Source of the DNA: Clostridiales bacterium | GTDB taxonomy: Bacteria; Bacillota; Clostridia; Lachnospirales; Lachnospiraceae | Direction: 5' to 3' | DNA length: 12,366 bases | Assembly (NCBI GenBank): GCA_012512995.1 | Contig: JAAZDA010000310.1 | Span: forward strand, 1-12,366 | Part shown: one piece after another, positions 5,612-12,362 of the stretch | How the letters are laid out: each line of letters starts with the position of its first letter | Numbering within the stretch: position 1 is the first letter of the stretch | Notes under the pieces: generated by a model | What the model saw: only the letters and a program-made list of their open reading frames with translations | Told to the model about the DNA's origin: nothing | Database searches by the model: none | Position numbers and translations under genes: made by a program

Positions 5612-7054
5612 ATGAATAAGAAAATATTAGTTTCAGGACTTGCTGCAGTGTTCGCATTGTATATGGTCGGCTGCGGCAGCACTGACAAGGATGCATACCT
5701 CAGCGGCATTAAAGCTGAGGATTACGTGGATCTTTGCGAGTACAATGGAATACCGGTAGAGGAAGCACAGCCTTCAGTTACCGATGATTATGTTGAGATG
5801 TATATCAACTATAATCTCAGCAGCAGCGCTTCATATAAGGAAATAACAGACAGGGACACAGTTAAGGACGGAGATGTAGTAAATATCGATTACGACGGAA
5901 CGATCGACGGAGCTGAATTTGATGGCGGTTCGTCAACAGGATACAATCTGACGATCGGATCCGGAAGCTTCATTGATGGATTTGAGGACGGACTGATCGG
6001 CAAGAAGGTAGGTGCCACAGTCAGTCTCAATCTGACATTCCCGGATGATTATTCAAATACTGATGTTGCCGGTAAGGACGTTGTTTTCAAGGTCACGATC
6101 AATTCCATAGAAGAACTTGTAACACCGGAACTTACTGATGACTGGGTGGCAGAGCAGAATATTGATGGTGTTACTACGGCTGATGAATACCGTGAATATA
6201 CGAAGAAACAGCTTCTGACTCAGGCACAGTCGACATATGACAGTGATGTTCAGAGTGCGATCACGACATATCTTCAGGACAACTGCACATTCAGGAAGGA
6301 TCCGCCGCAGGCAATGGTAGATCGTTTCTCTGATTACGTGCTTGATTATTACACGCAATATGCAAACCAGTATGGCATGGATCTCGAATCTTTCATGCAG
6401 TATGTGAGTCCTACAGAAGAGACAGATGCGGTTGAGGATACAGAGGCAGCTTCAGGTGATGCATCAGAAGCGGCTTCAAGTGATGAGAGCGCGGCGGAGG
6501 CAACTTCGGCAGCAGCTACAACAGATGCAGCCACTGAAGCGACATCAGTTGCTCTTGATACTTCAGTTGAGCAGGCTGAGAGCGAAGACAGTGCAGCAAC
6601 TGCAACATCGGCAACAGATGCGGCTGCGACCGCAAGTACGACAACAGACGCGGCAGCAGCGGCATCGTCTGGTGAGGAATCAGCAGCGGCAGCATCGAGT
6701 GAGCCGGCATACATGAAGACTATCAATGAACAGGCAGCCAAGATGGCGAAGAACTACATAATAATGCAGGCTATCGCTGATAAGGAAAACCTGGGCGTTT
6801 CCAAGAGAGATTTCAACAAGAAGCTTTCATCAGAGGCTGCTTCGGAAGGCTACAGCAGTGTCGCTGATTATAAGAAGAGCGAAGACGAAGAGGCATATTA
6901 TGAATCTCTTATGATCGATAACGTGATGAAGTTCCTCACCGATAATGCGGTAATAACGGAACCTGCAGCAGATGACAGTTCGACCGGTTCTTCGGCAACA
7001 GATTCATCATCGGCAGCAACGTCAGAGGACGCAGCAGCGGAAGCAACATCATAA
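5612..7054 (+). CDS. Trigger-factor-like lipoprotein with FKBP-type peptidyl-prolyl isomerase domain
   Basis: A 480-residue secreted chaperone or foldase. The N-terminus MNKKILVSGLAAVFALYMVGC is a lipoprotein signal with the lipidated cysteine at C21, so the protein sits on the outer face of the membrane. The FKBP domain spans about 85-168, with GDVVNIDYDGTIDGAEFDGG and GSFIDGFEDGLIGKKVG. A trigger-factor C-terminal-like helical region follows from about 170 to 265. It is then broken by a roughly 98-residue A/S/T/E/D-rich stretch (268-365) before resuming with KTINEQAAKMAKNYIIMQAIA to about 450. A second Ser/Ala/Thr-rich tail ends the protein. Trigger factor proper lacks a signal peptide and starts with a ribosome-binding domain, which is absent here. 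The RBS GGAAAGGA lies rather far upstream (about 12 bases). Gene order with the NlpC/P60 enzyme suggests envelope protein maturation. Confidence 0.85.
   Translation: MNKKILVSGLAAVFALYMVGCGSTDKDAYLSGIKAEDYVDLCEYNGIPVEEAQPSVTDDYVEMYINYNLSSSASYKEITDRDTVKDGDVVNIDYDGTIDGAEFDGGSSTGYNLTIGSGSFIDGFEDGLIGKKVGATVSLNLTFPDDYSNTDVAGKDVVFKVTINSIEELVTPELTDDWVAEQNIDGVTTADEYREYTKKQLLTQAQSTYDSDVQSAITTYLQDNCTFRKDPPQAMVDRFSDYVLDYYTQYANQYGMDLESFMQYVSPTEETDAVEDTEAASGDASEAASSDESAAEATSAAATTDAATEATSVALDTSVEQAESEDSAATATSATDAAATASTTTDAAAAASSGEESAAAASSEPAYMKTINEQAAKMAKNYIIMQAIADKENLGVSKRDFNKKLSSEAASEGYSSVADYKKSEDEEAYYESLMIDNVMKFLTDNAVITEPAADDSSTGSSATDSSSAATSEDAAAEATS
6413..6706 (+). repeat. Low-complexity Ala/Ser/Thr/Glu insert inside the lipoprotein gene
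   Basis: About 98 codons consist almost only of Ala, Ser, Thr, Glu and Asp, with irregular recurrences of short units such as AAS, ATS, TDAA and SDE. At DNA level, GCA- and GC(A/G)-rich triplets recur imperfectly. The triplet bias opens long shadow frames on both strands. Such a tract is prone to slippage and length variation between strains. Confidence 0.75.
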
Positions 7055-7060
7055 TTCCAG

Positions 7061-7074
7061 GCGAAGCAATTCGC
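7061..7074 (+). other. Small hairpin with a GCAA loop between the lipoprotein gene and asnS
   Basis: GCGAA (7061-7065) and TTCGC (7070-7074) pair around GCAA, a GNRA-type tetraloop. A second short hairpin, CCTG-AAA-CAGG (7091-7101), touches the asnS ribosome site. No T run follows either, so they are not terminators. They could be RNA processing or stability elements in a polycistronic transcript. Confidence 0.25.
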
Positions 7075-7114
7075 ATATCATGATCATTATCCTGAAACAG
7101 GAAGGTACAGACCG

Positions 7115-8566
7115 ATGGATATAGAACTTACACAGGTGCGTGAGATATCGCGCGATGTCAAAACATATGCAGGAAGAAAGGTCTCCGTAGGAGGCTGGAT
7201 CAGGAGCAACCGTGATTCCAAAAATATCGGGTTCCTGGTCATCAGTGACGGCTCCTGCTTCATGCAGCTTCAGATAGTTTACAGTGATTCTCTGACTGCT
7301 GACGGTGGCAATGAGTCAAAGGCAGCCAGGGAGTCAGGGGATGACATCCTCGATTTTGCTGCTGTTACAAAACTTAATGTAGGAGCTGCGATAATAGCAA
7401 CAGGTACAATCGTTGAGACACCTGATGCAAAGCAGCCTTTTGAGATGCAGGCAGATGAGATACTTCTCGAAGGTGCATCGTCACCTGATTATCCGCTTCA
7501 GAAAAAGCGTCATACGCTTGAATACCTCCGCACTATGCCGCATCTCCGCCCGCGCACCAATACGTTCCAGGCGGTATTCCGCGTGCGCTCAGTAGCAGCT
7601 TATGCGATTCATCGTTTCTTCCAGGAGAATGACTTTGTTTATGTACACACTCCACTGATAACAGCGAGTGATGCAGAGGGAGCCGGAGAGATGTTCCAGG
7701 TAACGACGCTCCCGCTCGAGGATGTTCCGAAGACAACTGACGGGAAGGTCGATTATTCTAAGGATTTCTTTGGGAAAAAGACAAGTCTTACAGTCAGCGG
7801 ACAGCTTAATGGCGAGACTTTTGCGACAGCATTCCGCAACATTTATACCTTCGGCCCAACATTCAGAGCAGAACTTTCCAACACGACAAGACATGCAGCG
7901 GAGTTCTGGATGATTGAGCCCGAAATGTGTTTTGCCGATCTCACAGATTACATGGACTGTGCGGAAGCGATGCTCAAATATGTGATCCATTATGTTATGG
8001 ACGAGTGTCCTGATGAGATGCAGTTCTTCAACAGTTTTGTCGACAAGGGACTCATCGAGAGACTTACGAACGTCGCAGACTCGGAGTTTGGCCGTGTCAC
8101 ATATACCGATGCGGTGAAGATCCTGATGGAGCACAACGACGAATTTGATTACAAGGTGTTCTGGGGCTGCGATCTGCAGACTGAGCACGAGAGATACCTG
8201 ACAGAGAAGGTATATAAACGCCCTGTATTTGTGACTGATTATCCCAAGGAGATCAAGGCGTTCTACATGAAGCAGAACCAGGACGGCAAAACAGTAGCTG
8301 CCGCTGACTGTCTCGTTCCCGGAATAGGTGAGATCATCGGAGGCTCTCAGAGAGAGGATGATCTTGATAAGCTCACAAAACGTATGGAAGAACTTGACAT
8401 GAATATGAACGAGTATCAGTTCTATCTTGATCTTCGCAGATACGGGTCAGTGCGTCACGCAGGTTTCGGACTTGGCTTTGAGAGATGCGTAATGTATCTC
8501 ACGGGTATGAGCAATATAAGAGATGTTGAGCTGTTCCCGAGAACCGTAGGCAACTGCGAATTGTGA
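7115..8566 (+). CDS. asnS: Asparaginyl-tRNA synthetase
   Basis: A class IIb aminoacyl-tRNA synthetase that charges tRNA-Asn in the cytoplasm. It has 483 residues, slightly longer than typical bacterial forms near 430-466. The N-terminal OB-fold anticodon-binding domain (about 20-120) begins KVSVGGWIRSNRDSKNIGF and carries an extra loop (about 59-79, DSLTADGGNESKAARESGDD) that most relatives lack. The catalytic domain has motif 1 near FRVRSVAAYAIHRFF, motif 2 TFGPTFRAELSNTTRH then AEFWMIEPEM (245-271), and motif 3 GFGLGFERCVMYLTG (450-464), ending FPRT. The motif 2 position after RAE is Leu, where RAEN, RAEK or a similar polar residue is usual. AGGAAGG lies about nine bases upstream. The stop region provides the ribosome site of the next gene. 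AspRS is excluded by the TFGPTFRAE and AEFWMIEPE signatures. Confidence 0.95.
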   Translation: MDIELTQVREISRDVKTYAGRKVSVGGWIRSNRDSKNIGFLVISDGSCFMQLQIVYSDSLTADGGNESKAARESGDDILDFAAVTKLNVGAAIIATGTIVETPDAKQPFEMQADEILLEGASSPDYPLQKKRHTLEYLRTMPHLRPRTNTFQAVFRVRSVAAYAIHRFFQENDFVYVHTPLITASDAEGAGEMFQVTTLPLEDVPKTTDGKVDYSKDFFGKKTSLTVSGQLNGETFATAFRNIYTFGPTFRAELSNTTRHAAEFWMIEPEMCFADLTDYMDCAEAMLKYVIHYVMDECPDEMQFFNSFVDKGLIERLTNVADSEFGRVTYTDAVKILMEHNDEFDYKVFWGCDLQTEHERYLTEKVYKRPVFVTDYPKEIKAFYMKQNQDGKTVAAADCLVPGIGEIIGGSQREDDLDKLTKRMEELDMNMNEYQFYLDLRRYGSVRHAGFGLGFERCVMYLTGMSNIRDVELFPRTVGNCEL

Positions 8567-8579
8567 GGAAGTTTTAAGC

Positions 8580-9842
8580 ATGGTTTTTTCTTTCCGTCGT
8601 AATAAAAAGAATCAGAGAATATATGCTCTTATCCTCACGGGTGCGCTTGTTTTGTCGTTTGCGGCGCAGCCGGTAATAAGTGCGCGCGCGGCGACTTCAG
8701 CGGAACTCAAGAAGCAGCAGAGCCAGACGCAGAGCCAGCTCAACAATGCTGAGGGCGAGGCATCAAGTCTTCAGAGCGAACAGTCAGGGGTTTCCAGTGC
8801 TCTCCAGCAGAAAACTTCTGAAATCGCAGAAAACATGGCAGCAATAGGTGTCATGGAAGATGAGATAACTGATCTCGAGAGTCAGATAGAGGTCAAAACA
8901 ACTGAGTACCAGGCGGCTCAGGAAGAAGAGAAGAATCAATACGAATCAATGAAGAAACGTATTCAGTTCATGTATGAGAAGGGCGACACAAATTATGTTC
9001 AGCTTCTCATCACGGCATCCTCATTCGGCGACATGCTGAACAAGGCGGAATACGTTGATCAGATGTATGATTACGATCGAAAGATGTTGATAAAGTTTGA
9101 AGAGGCAGTTCAGGCTGTGGCAGATGCCAAAAAGGCGCTCGAGGACGAGAAATCAGAGCTTGAGACCACACAGGCGGAATTGCAGGAGAACCAGAGCTAC
9201 CTTGAGTCACAGAAGGCAGAGCTTCAGGATGAGTATGATAACTATGATGATCTCATAGCGGAAGCCCAGTCTGACGCCGCGGAACTGCGCGCCAAGATAA
9301 AGCAGCAGAATTCTCAGATACAGACGGCGGAAGCCGAGGAGGCAGCCGCGGAGGCAGCAAGGAAGCAGGCGGAAGCGGATGCGGCCGCAGCAGCTGCAGC
9401 TGCTGCAGGAACGACGACAACAGACAGCACAACGTCGTCTGAAGGATCTTCGACAGCGGCAACAACAGCCAGAACATACTCTTCAGCCGGATCGGCGAGC
9501 GGGTCCAATGTGGCATCATATGCATGTCAGTTCGTCGGCAATCCCTATGTGTATGGAGGTACAAGTCTGACGAGCGGAGCTGACTGCTCAGGCTTCACAC
9601 AAAGCGTCTATGCTGCTTTTGGTTACTCGATACCGAGAACATCATATTCGCAGATAAATGCCGGTACTGCCGTAGACTCGCTGGCGGATGCACAGCCGGG
9701 TGACCTTATATGCTATGGCGGACATGTCGCTATCTATATTGGAAATGGTCAGATAGTTCACGCGAGTACACCTGCGACCGGTATTAAATACGGATACGCC
9801 GCATACCGCACGATACTCGGAATAAGAAGAATAATTAATTAA
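8580..9842 (+). CDS. Secreted NlpC/P60 peptidoglycan hydrolase with long coiled coil (PcsB/CwlO-like)
   Basis: A 420-residue cell-wall DL-endopeptidase. The signal peptide spans 1-37 (basic start, hydrophobic core, cleavage expected after ARA). A long coiled coil follows (about 40-265) rich in Q, E, K and A, with the MYEKGDTNYVQLLI segment typical of PcsB/CwlO-type regulatory coiled coils that are often controlled by FtsEX. An Ala run and a Ser/Thr-rich linker (265-308) lead to the C-terminal NlpC/P60 domain (310-420). Its catalytic residues are visible: C336 in GADCSGFTQ, H382 in GGHVAIYIGNG, and H394 in IVHAS. The ribosome site GAGGAAG overlaps the asnS stop, so the gene is co-transcribed and perhaps coupled. 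guaA follows after 15 bases. The FtsEX link is inference from architecture, since ftsEX is not in the window. Confidence 0.92.
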   Translation: MVFSFRRNKKNQRIYALILTGALVLSFAAQPVISARAATSAELKKQQSQTQSQLNNAEGEASSLQSEQSGVSSALQQKTSEIAENMAAIGVMEDEITDLESQIEVKTTEYQAAQEEEKNQYESMKKRIQFMYEKGDTNYVQLLITASSFGDMLNKAEYVDQMYDYDRKMLIKFEEAVQAVADAKKALEDEKSELETTQAELQENQSYLESQKAELQDEYDNYDDLIAEAQSDAAELRAKIKQQNSQIQTAEAEEAAAEAARKQAEADAAAAAAAAAGTTTTDSTTSSEGSSTAATTARTYSSAGSASGSNVASYACQFVGNPYVYGGTSLTSGADCSGFTQSVYAAFGYSIPRTSYSQINAGTAVDSLADAQPGDLICYGGHVAIYIGNGQIVHASTPATGIKYGYAAYRTILGIRRIIN

Positions 9843-9857
9843 TCACATGAGGTGACG

Positions 9858-11420
9858 ATGAAAAGAGAACTGGTCATAGTACTTGATTTCGGCGGGCAGT
9901 ACAAACAGCTTATAGCGAGGCGCGTGCGCGAATGCGCGGTCTACTGCGAAATACATCCGTATACAATGCCGGTAGATAAAATTAAGGAGTTGAATCCAAA
10001 GGGAATCATCCTCACGGGCGGCCCGAACAGTGTCTATCTTGAGGATTCACCATCATACGATGCGGCACTCTTCTCGCTGGGAATCCCGGTACTTGGCATA
10101 TGCTACGGTTCACAGCTCATGGCATATAAGCTCGGCGGAAAGGTGGCCACAGCGCCTGTTTCAGAGTATGGACACACAGAAGTTACAGTTGATGACCACG
10201 CGTCAAAACTATTTACTGATGTTGCACTTGATACAGAAGACAAAACAACAGTCTGGATGAGCCACACAGATTATATTGCTGAGGCTCCTGCCGGCTTCAA
10301 AGTCACGGCGCACACTGTTAATTGCCCTGTAGCTGCAATGGAAGACGAGTCTCATGACCTTTACGCAGTACAGTTCCACCCGGAAGTAGTACACACGACA
10401 GAAGGCATGAAGATCCTGAAACACTTTGTTTTTGATGTTTGTGGATGCACCGGTGACTGGAAAATGTCATCATTCGTGGATACAACTGTCGAAGAGCTCC
10501 GCGGAAAGATCAGGAATGGCAAAGTACTACTCGGCCTTTCAGGCGGCGTTGACTCATCGGTCGCGGCGGCTTTACTTTCAAAGGCAGTCGGCAAACAGCT
10601 CACATGCGTATTTGTGGACCACGGTCTTCTTCGCAAGAACGAAGGAGATGAAGTCGAGGCAGTCTTCGGACCGAAAGGACCGTTTGAACTGAACTTCGTC
10701 CGCGTCAATGCACAGCAGAGATTCTATTCAAAACTTGCGGGAGTAACAGACCCGGAACAGAAGAGAAAAATAATCGGCGCAGAATTCATAGCCGTATTTG
10801 AAGAAGAAGCAAAGAAAATCGGAACAGTTGATTTCCTCGCACAGGGAACAATTTATCCCGATGTAGTAGAGAGCGGCAAAGTCGGAAGCGGCGGAGCCGT
10901 GATAAAGTCTCATCACAATGTTGGGGGACTTCCAAAGAACGTTGATTTCAAGGAAATAGTCGAACCGCTTCGCTCACTTTTTAAGGACGAGGTAAGAAAG
11001 ACCGGCCTTGAACTGGGACTTCCGGAAAAACTTGTTTTCCGTCAGCCCTTCCCCGGCCCCGGACTCGGAGTCAGAATCGTCGGCGACATCACAGCAGAGA
11101 AAGTCCGCATAGTACAGGAAGCGGATGCCGTCTTCCGCGAAGAACTTGAAAAAGGCGGGATCGACATGGGCAAAGGCCAGTTCTTTGCAGCCCTCACCAA
11201 CATGCGTTCAGTCGGCGTTATGGGCGATTGCAGAACATACGACTACGCCGTCGCGCTCCGCGGAGTCATCACCTCCGACTTCATGACAGCCGAAGCTGCC
11301 GAAATTCCCTGGAACGTCCTCCAGACCTGCATGAACCGCATTATCAACGAAGTCAAAGGCGTCAACCGCGTGCTCTACGACCTCACGAGCAAACCTCCCG
11401 GGACTATAGAACTTGAGTGA
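9858..11420 (+). CDS. guaA: GMP synthase (glutamine-hydrolysing)
   Basis: GuaA converts XMP to GMP with ATP and glutamine, the last step of guanine nucleotide synthesis. It has 520 residues with ATG 9858; a GTG six bases earlier is part of the GAGGTG ribosome site and is less likely as start. The class I glutaminase domain (1-195) has the triad C82 (GICYG), H174 and E176 (QFHPE). The ATP pyrophosphatase domain has SGGVDSS (228-234), LAQGTIYPDVVESG (327-340) and KSHHNVGGLPK (350-360). The dimerisation domain has RQPFPGPGLGVR (395-406) and the terminal YDLTSKPPGTIELE. All expected motifs are present and the length is normal. It ends the forward series. No purine riboswitch fits in the short gap before it. 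Confidence 0.97.
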   Translation: MKRELVIVLDFGGQYKQLIARRVRECAVYCEIHPYTMPVDKIKELNPKGIILTGGPNSVYLEDSPSYDAALFSLGIPVLGICYGSQLMAYKLGGKVATAPVSEYGHTEVTVDDHASKLFTDVALDTEDKTTVWMSHTDYIAEAPAGFKVTAHTVNCPVAAMEDESHDLYAVQFHPEVVHTTEGMKILKHFVFDVCGCTGDWKMSSFVDTTVEELRGKIRNGKVLLGLSGGVDSSVAAALLSKAVGKQLTCVFVDHGLLRKNEGDEVEAVFGPKGPFELNFVRVNAQQRFYSKLAGVTDPEQKRKIIGAEFIAVFEEEAKKIGTVDFLAQGTIYPDVVESGKVGSGGAVIKSHHNVGGLPKNVDFKEIVEPLRSLFKDEVRKTGLELGLPEKLVFRQPFPGPGLGVRIVGDITAEKVRIVQEADAVFREELEKGGIDMGKGQFFAALTNMRSVGVMGDCRTYDYAVALRGVITSDFMTAEAAEIPWNVLQTCMNRIINEVKGVNRVLYDLTSKPPGTIELE

Positions 11421-11426
11421 TAACGA

Positions 11427-11572
11427 GCCGGACAAATAAATGAATAATGCAGTTTACAAAGTAAACTGTAGTCAAAAGAAGCGGAACAGTGCGAATGTTT
11501 ACATTAGGCGCAGTTCCGCTTCTTTTGACGTCAGATCCGCAAAGCGGATCCATTATTCATTATTAGTCCGGC
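11427..11572. repeat. Nested palindromic element foldable as a three-hairpin cloverleaf
   Basis: The outer arms 11427-11449 and 11551-11572 pair almost fully: GCCGGAC with GTCCGGC, an A-A mismatch, AAT with ATT, one bulged A, then AATGAATAATG with CATTATTCATT. They enclose three hairpins: CAGTTTAC-AAA-GTAAACTG (11450-11468), the long central one (11471-11529), and GATCCGC-AAA-GCGGATC (11534-11550). Nearly every base is paired and both strands can adopt the same fold. This is far more structure than a terminator needs and suggests a REP-like or miniature mobile palindromic element. No reading frame lies in it, and no target duplication is apparent. Confidence 0.6.
11471..11529. terminator. Long perfect hairpin between convergent genes, probable bidirectional terminator
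   Basis: GTCAAAAGAAGCGGAAC (11471-11487) and its exact reverse complement (11513-11529) give a 17-base-pair stem. The inner 25 bases can extend it with TGCG/CGCA and AATG/CATT around a TTTA loop. The A-rich and T-rich outer halves (AAAAGAA and TTCTTTT) provide a U-rich tract after the GC core on either strand. This suits termination of guaA from the left and of the XRE gene from the right. It is also the central arm of the larger nested element. Confidence 0.55.
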
Positions 11573-11586
11573 GACAACATACATGA

Positions 11587-11605
11587 GGAAACGCACAGCG
11601 TTTCC
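11587..11605. repeat. Eight-base-pair triloop hairpin after the nested element
   Basis: GGAAACGC (11587-11594) and GCGTTTCC (11598-11605) pair around ACA. Its design (7-8 bp stem with an AAA or ACA triloop) copies the two outer hairpins of the adjacent nested element, suggesting a related repeat family. No T run follows. Confidence 0.45.
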
Positions 11606-11612
11606 GAAGGCG

Positions 11613-11630
11613 TGATACCTTTTTGATACC
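11613..11630. repeat. Direct repeat TGATACC, two copies 11 bases apart
   Basis: TGATACC occurs at 11613-11619 and 11624-11630, separated by TTTT, close to one helical turn apart. It lies between the palindromes and the end of the XRE gene. It might be a protein-binding site, or chance in an AT-rich gap. Confidence 0.25.
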
Positions 11631-11663
11631 AAATTTACTCTTTCCAGTGTTTTCAGGTGTTTA

Positions 11664-12239
11664 CTAAGAATCCTTTCTCCACTTCTTAGCGGGCTTTTCT
11701 AAGTCATTTCCTTTATCATCAACATCACTGGCAGTTTCCGGCCAGCCTATCTTCCATTCAAAATATTCAGCGTTTGTGATCTCGCCTTTTACAAGCTGTT
11801 CACGACGCACTTCCCATTCCTTCAGAAACTGATTAACCAGTCCATAATCCATCCACATACCAACTGGCGACTCTGCCGGCCAATCATCCGTTTGATGGTA
11901 ATAAACAACCGGATCCTTGACGGCATTGTTTTTTTCTTTGGGGATACGGGCAAATCTGACGAGGTGAAAGATGTTCCGGTTCTCTTCATCAAGCCAGAAG
12001 AAGTTTTCCATTATGTCAGTAGCATCACCGCTTCCTGAACTTGTGAAGTTGTGGATATTGACATTAAGGGCTTCGGCCATGGAAGCAAGCATCTCTTCCT
12101 TGGGCACCCGAAATCCGATTTCATATTGCCCTATCCTTGTATTTGCACTTCTTACATCCAAACCAATAGCTTCTCCAAGTTCCTGCTGGGTCAAACCGCG
12201 GAACTGACGGATCCTTTTGATCTTTTCTCCAAGCTGCAT
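11664..12239 (-). CDS. XRE-type helix-turn-helix regulator of a clostridial subfamily
   Basis: A 191-residue DNA-binding protein. The N-terminal XRE domain spans about 4-65 (LGEKIKRIRQFRGLTQQELGEAIG, split here as 3-26). Its second half reads ANTRIGQYEIGFRVPKEEML, lengthened between the recognition helix and the following turn relative to the usual SxISxxExGxxxP pattern. Clostridia carry a recognisable subfamily with this TRIxQYExxxRVP signature. The C-terminal part (about 74-170) contains DIMENFFWLDEENRN and a Trp-rich end (EYFEWKIGWPET) without a domain I can name. The tail is charged. The start at 12239 has GGAGG eight bases upstream. The gene is convergent with guaA. Its target is unknown; such regulators often accompany mobile DNA, which would fit the position, but this is inference. 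Confidence 0.87.
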   Translation of the reverse strand: MQLGEKIKRIRQFRGLTQQELGEAIGLDVRSANTRIGQYEIGFRVPKEEMLASMAEALNVNIHNFTSSGSGDATDIMENFFWLDEENRNIFHLVRFARIPKEKNNAVKDPVVYYHQTDDWPAESPVGMWMDYGLVNQFLKEWEVRREQLVKGEITNAEYFEWKIGWPETASDVDDKGNDLEKPAKKWRKDS

Positions 12240-12260
12240 GTTGATGCCTCCGAATCACAG

Positions 12261-12283
12261 AACTTCCTATGATGTTAACTTCC
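12261..12283. promoter_or_regulatory. Direct repeat AACTTCC upstream of the XRE gene, possible autoregulatory site
   Basis: AACTTCC occurs at 12261-12267 and 12277-12283, 16 bases apart, within 45 bases of the XRE start codon. On the reverse strand a TAAAAT (12294-12289) just upstream could be its -10 box. The repeats would then lie at the start of the transcript, a usual place for autorepression. Confidence 0.3.
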
Positions 12284-12319
12284 AGTAAATTTTACGCCTA
12301 AACATTTTTTAAACATAAA

Positions 12320-12362
12320 AAAGCCCGGAATTATGCGATTTTGTTGCATGATCCCGGGCTTT
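12320..12362 (-). terminator. Strong Rho-independent terminator of a reverse-strand gene beyond the right edge
   Basis: AAAGCCCGG (12320-12328) pairs with CCGGGCTTT (12354-12362), with an A-C mismatch and then AATTATGC with GCATGAT inside, around a nine-base loop. On the reverse strand the stem runs into TTTTTTATGTTT. On the forward strand the T run is only three bases. It lies upstream of the XRE gene and therefore ends a reverse-strand transcript entering from the right. Confidence 0.75.

Noticed and set aside
6349..6741. Long open frames on both strands in the Ala/Ser-rich tract
   Set aside because: They are by-products of GC(A/G)-type triplet bias, giving low-complexity Gln/Arg, Ala/Val or Leu/Pro strings.
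7055..7114. T-box leader controlling asnS
   Set aside because: The gap is 60 bases with only two tiny hairpins; a T-box needs far more room and its conserved box is absent.
9843..9857. Purine riboswitch before guaA
   Set aside because: Only 15 bases separate it from the preceding gene.
11427..11572. tRNA gene in the cloverleaf region
   Set aside because: The closing stem is far too long, the central arm has 17 or more base pairs, and neither T-loop nor D-loop consensus nor a usable anticodon arm is present.
11427..11605. CRISPR array
   Set aside because: The palindromes differ in sequence and are not regularly spaced direct repeats with unique spacers.
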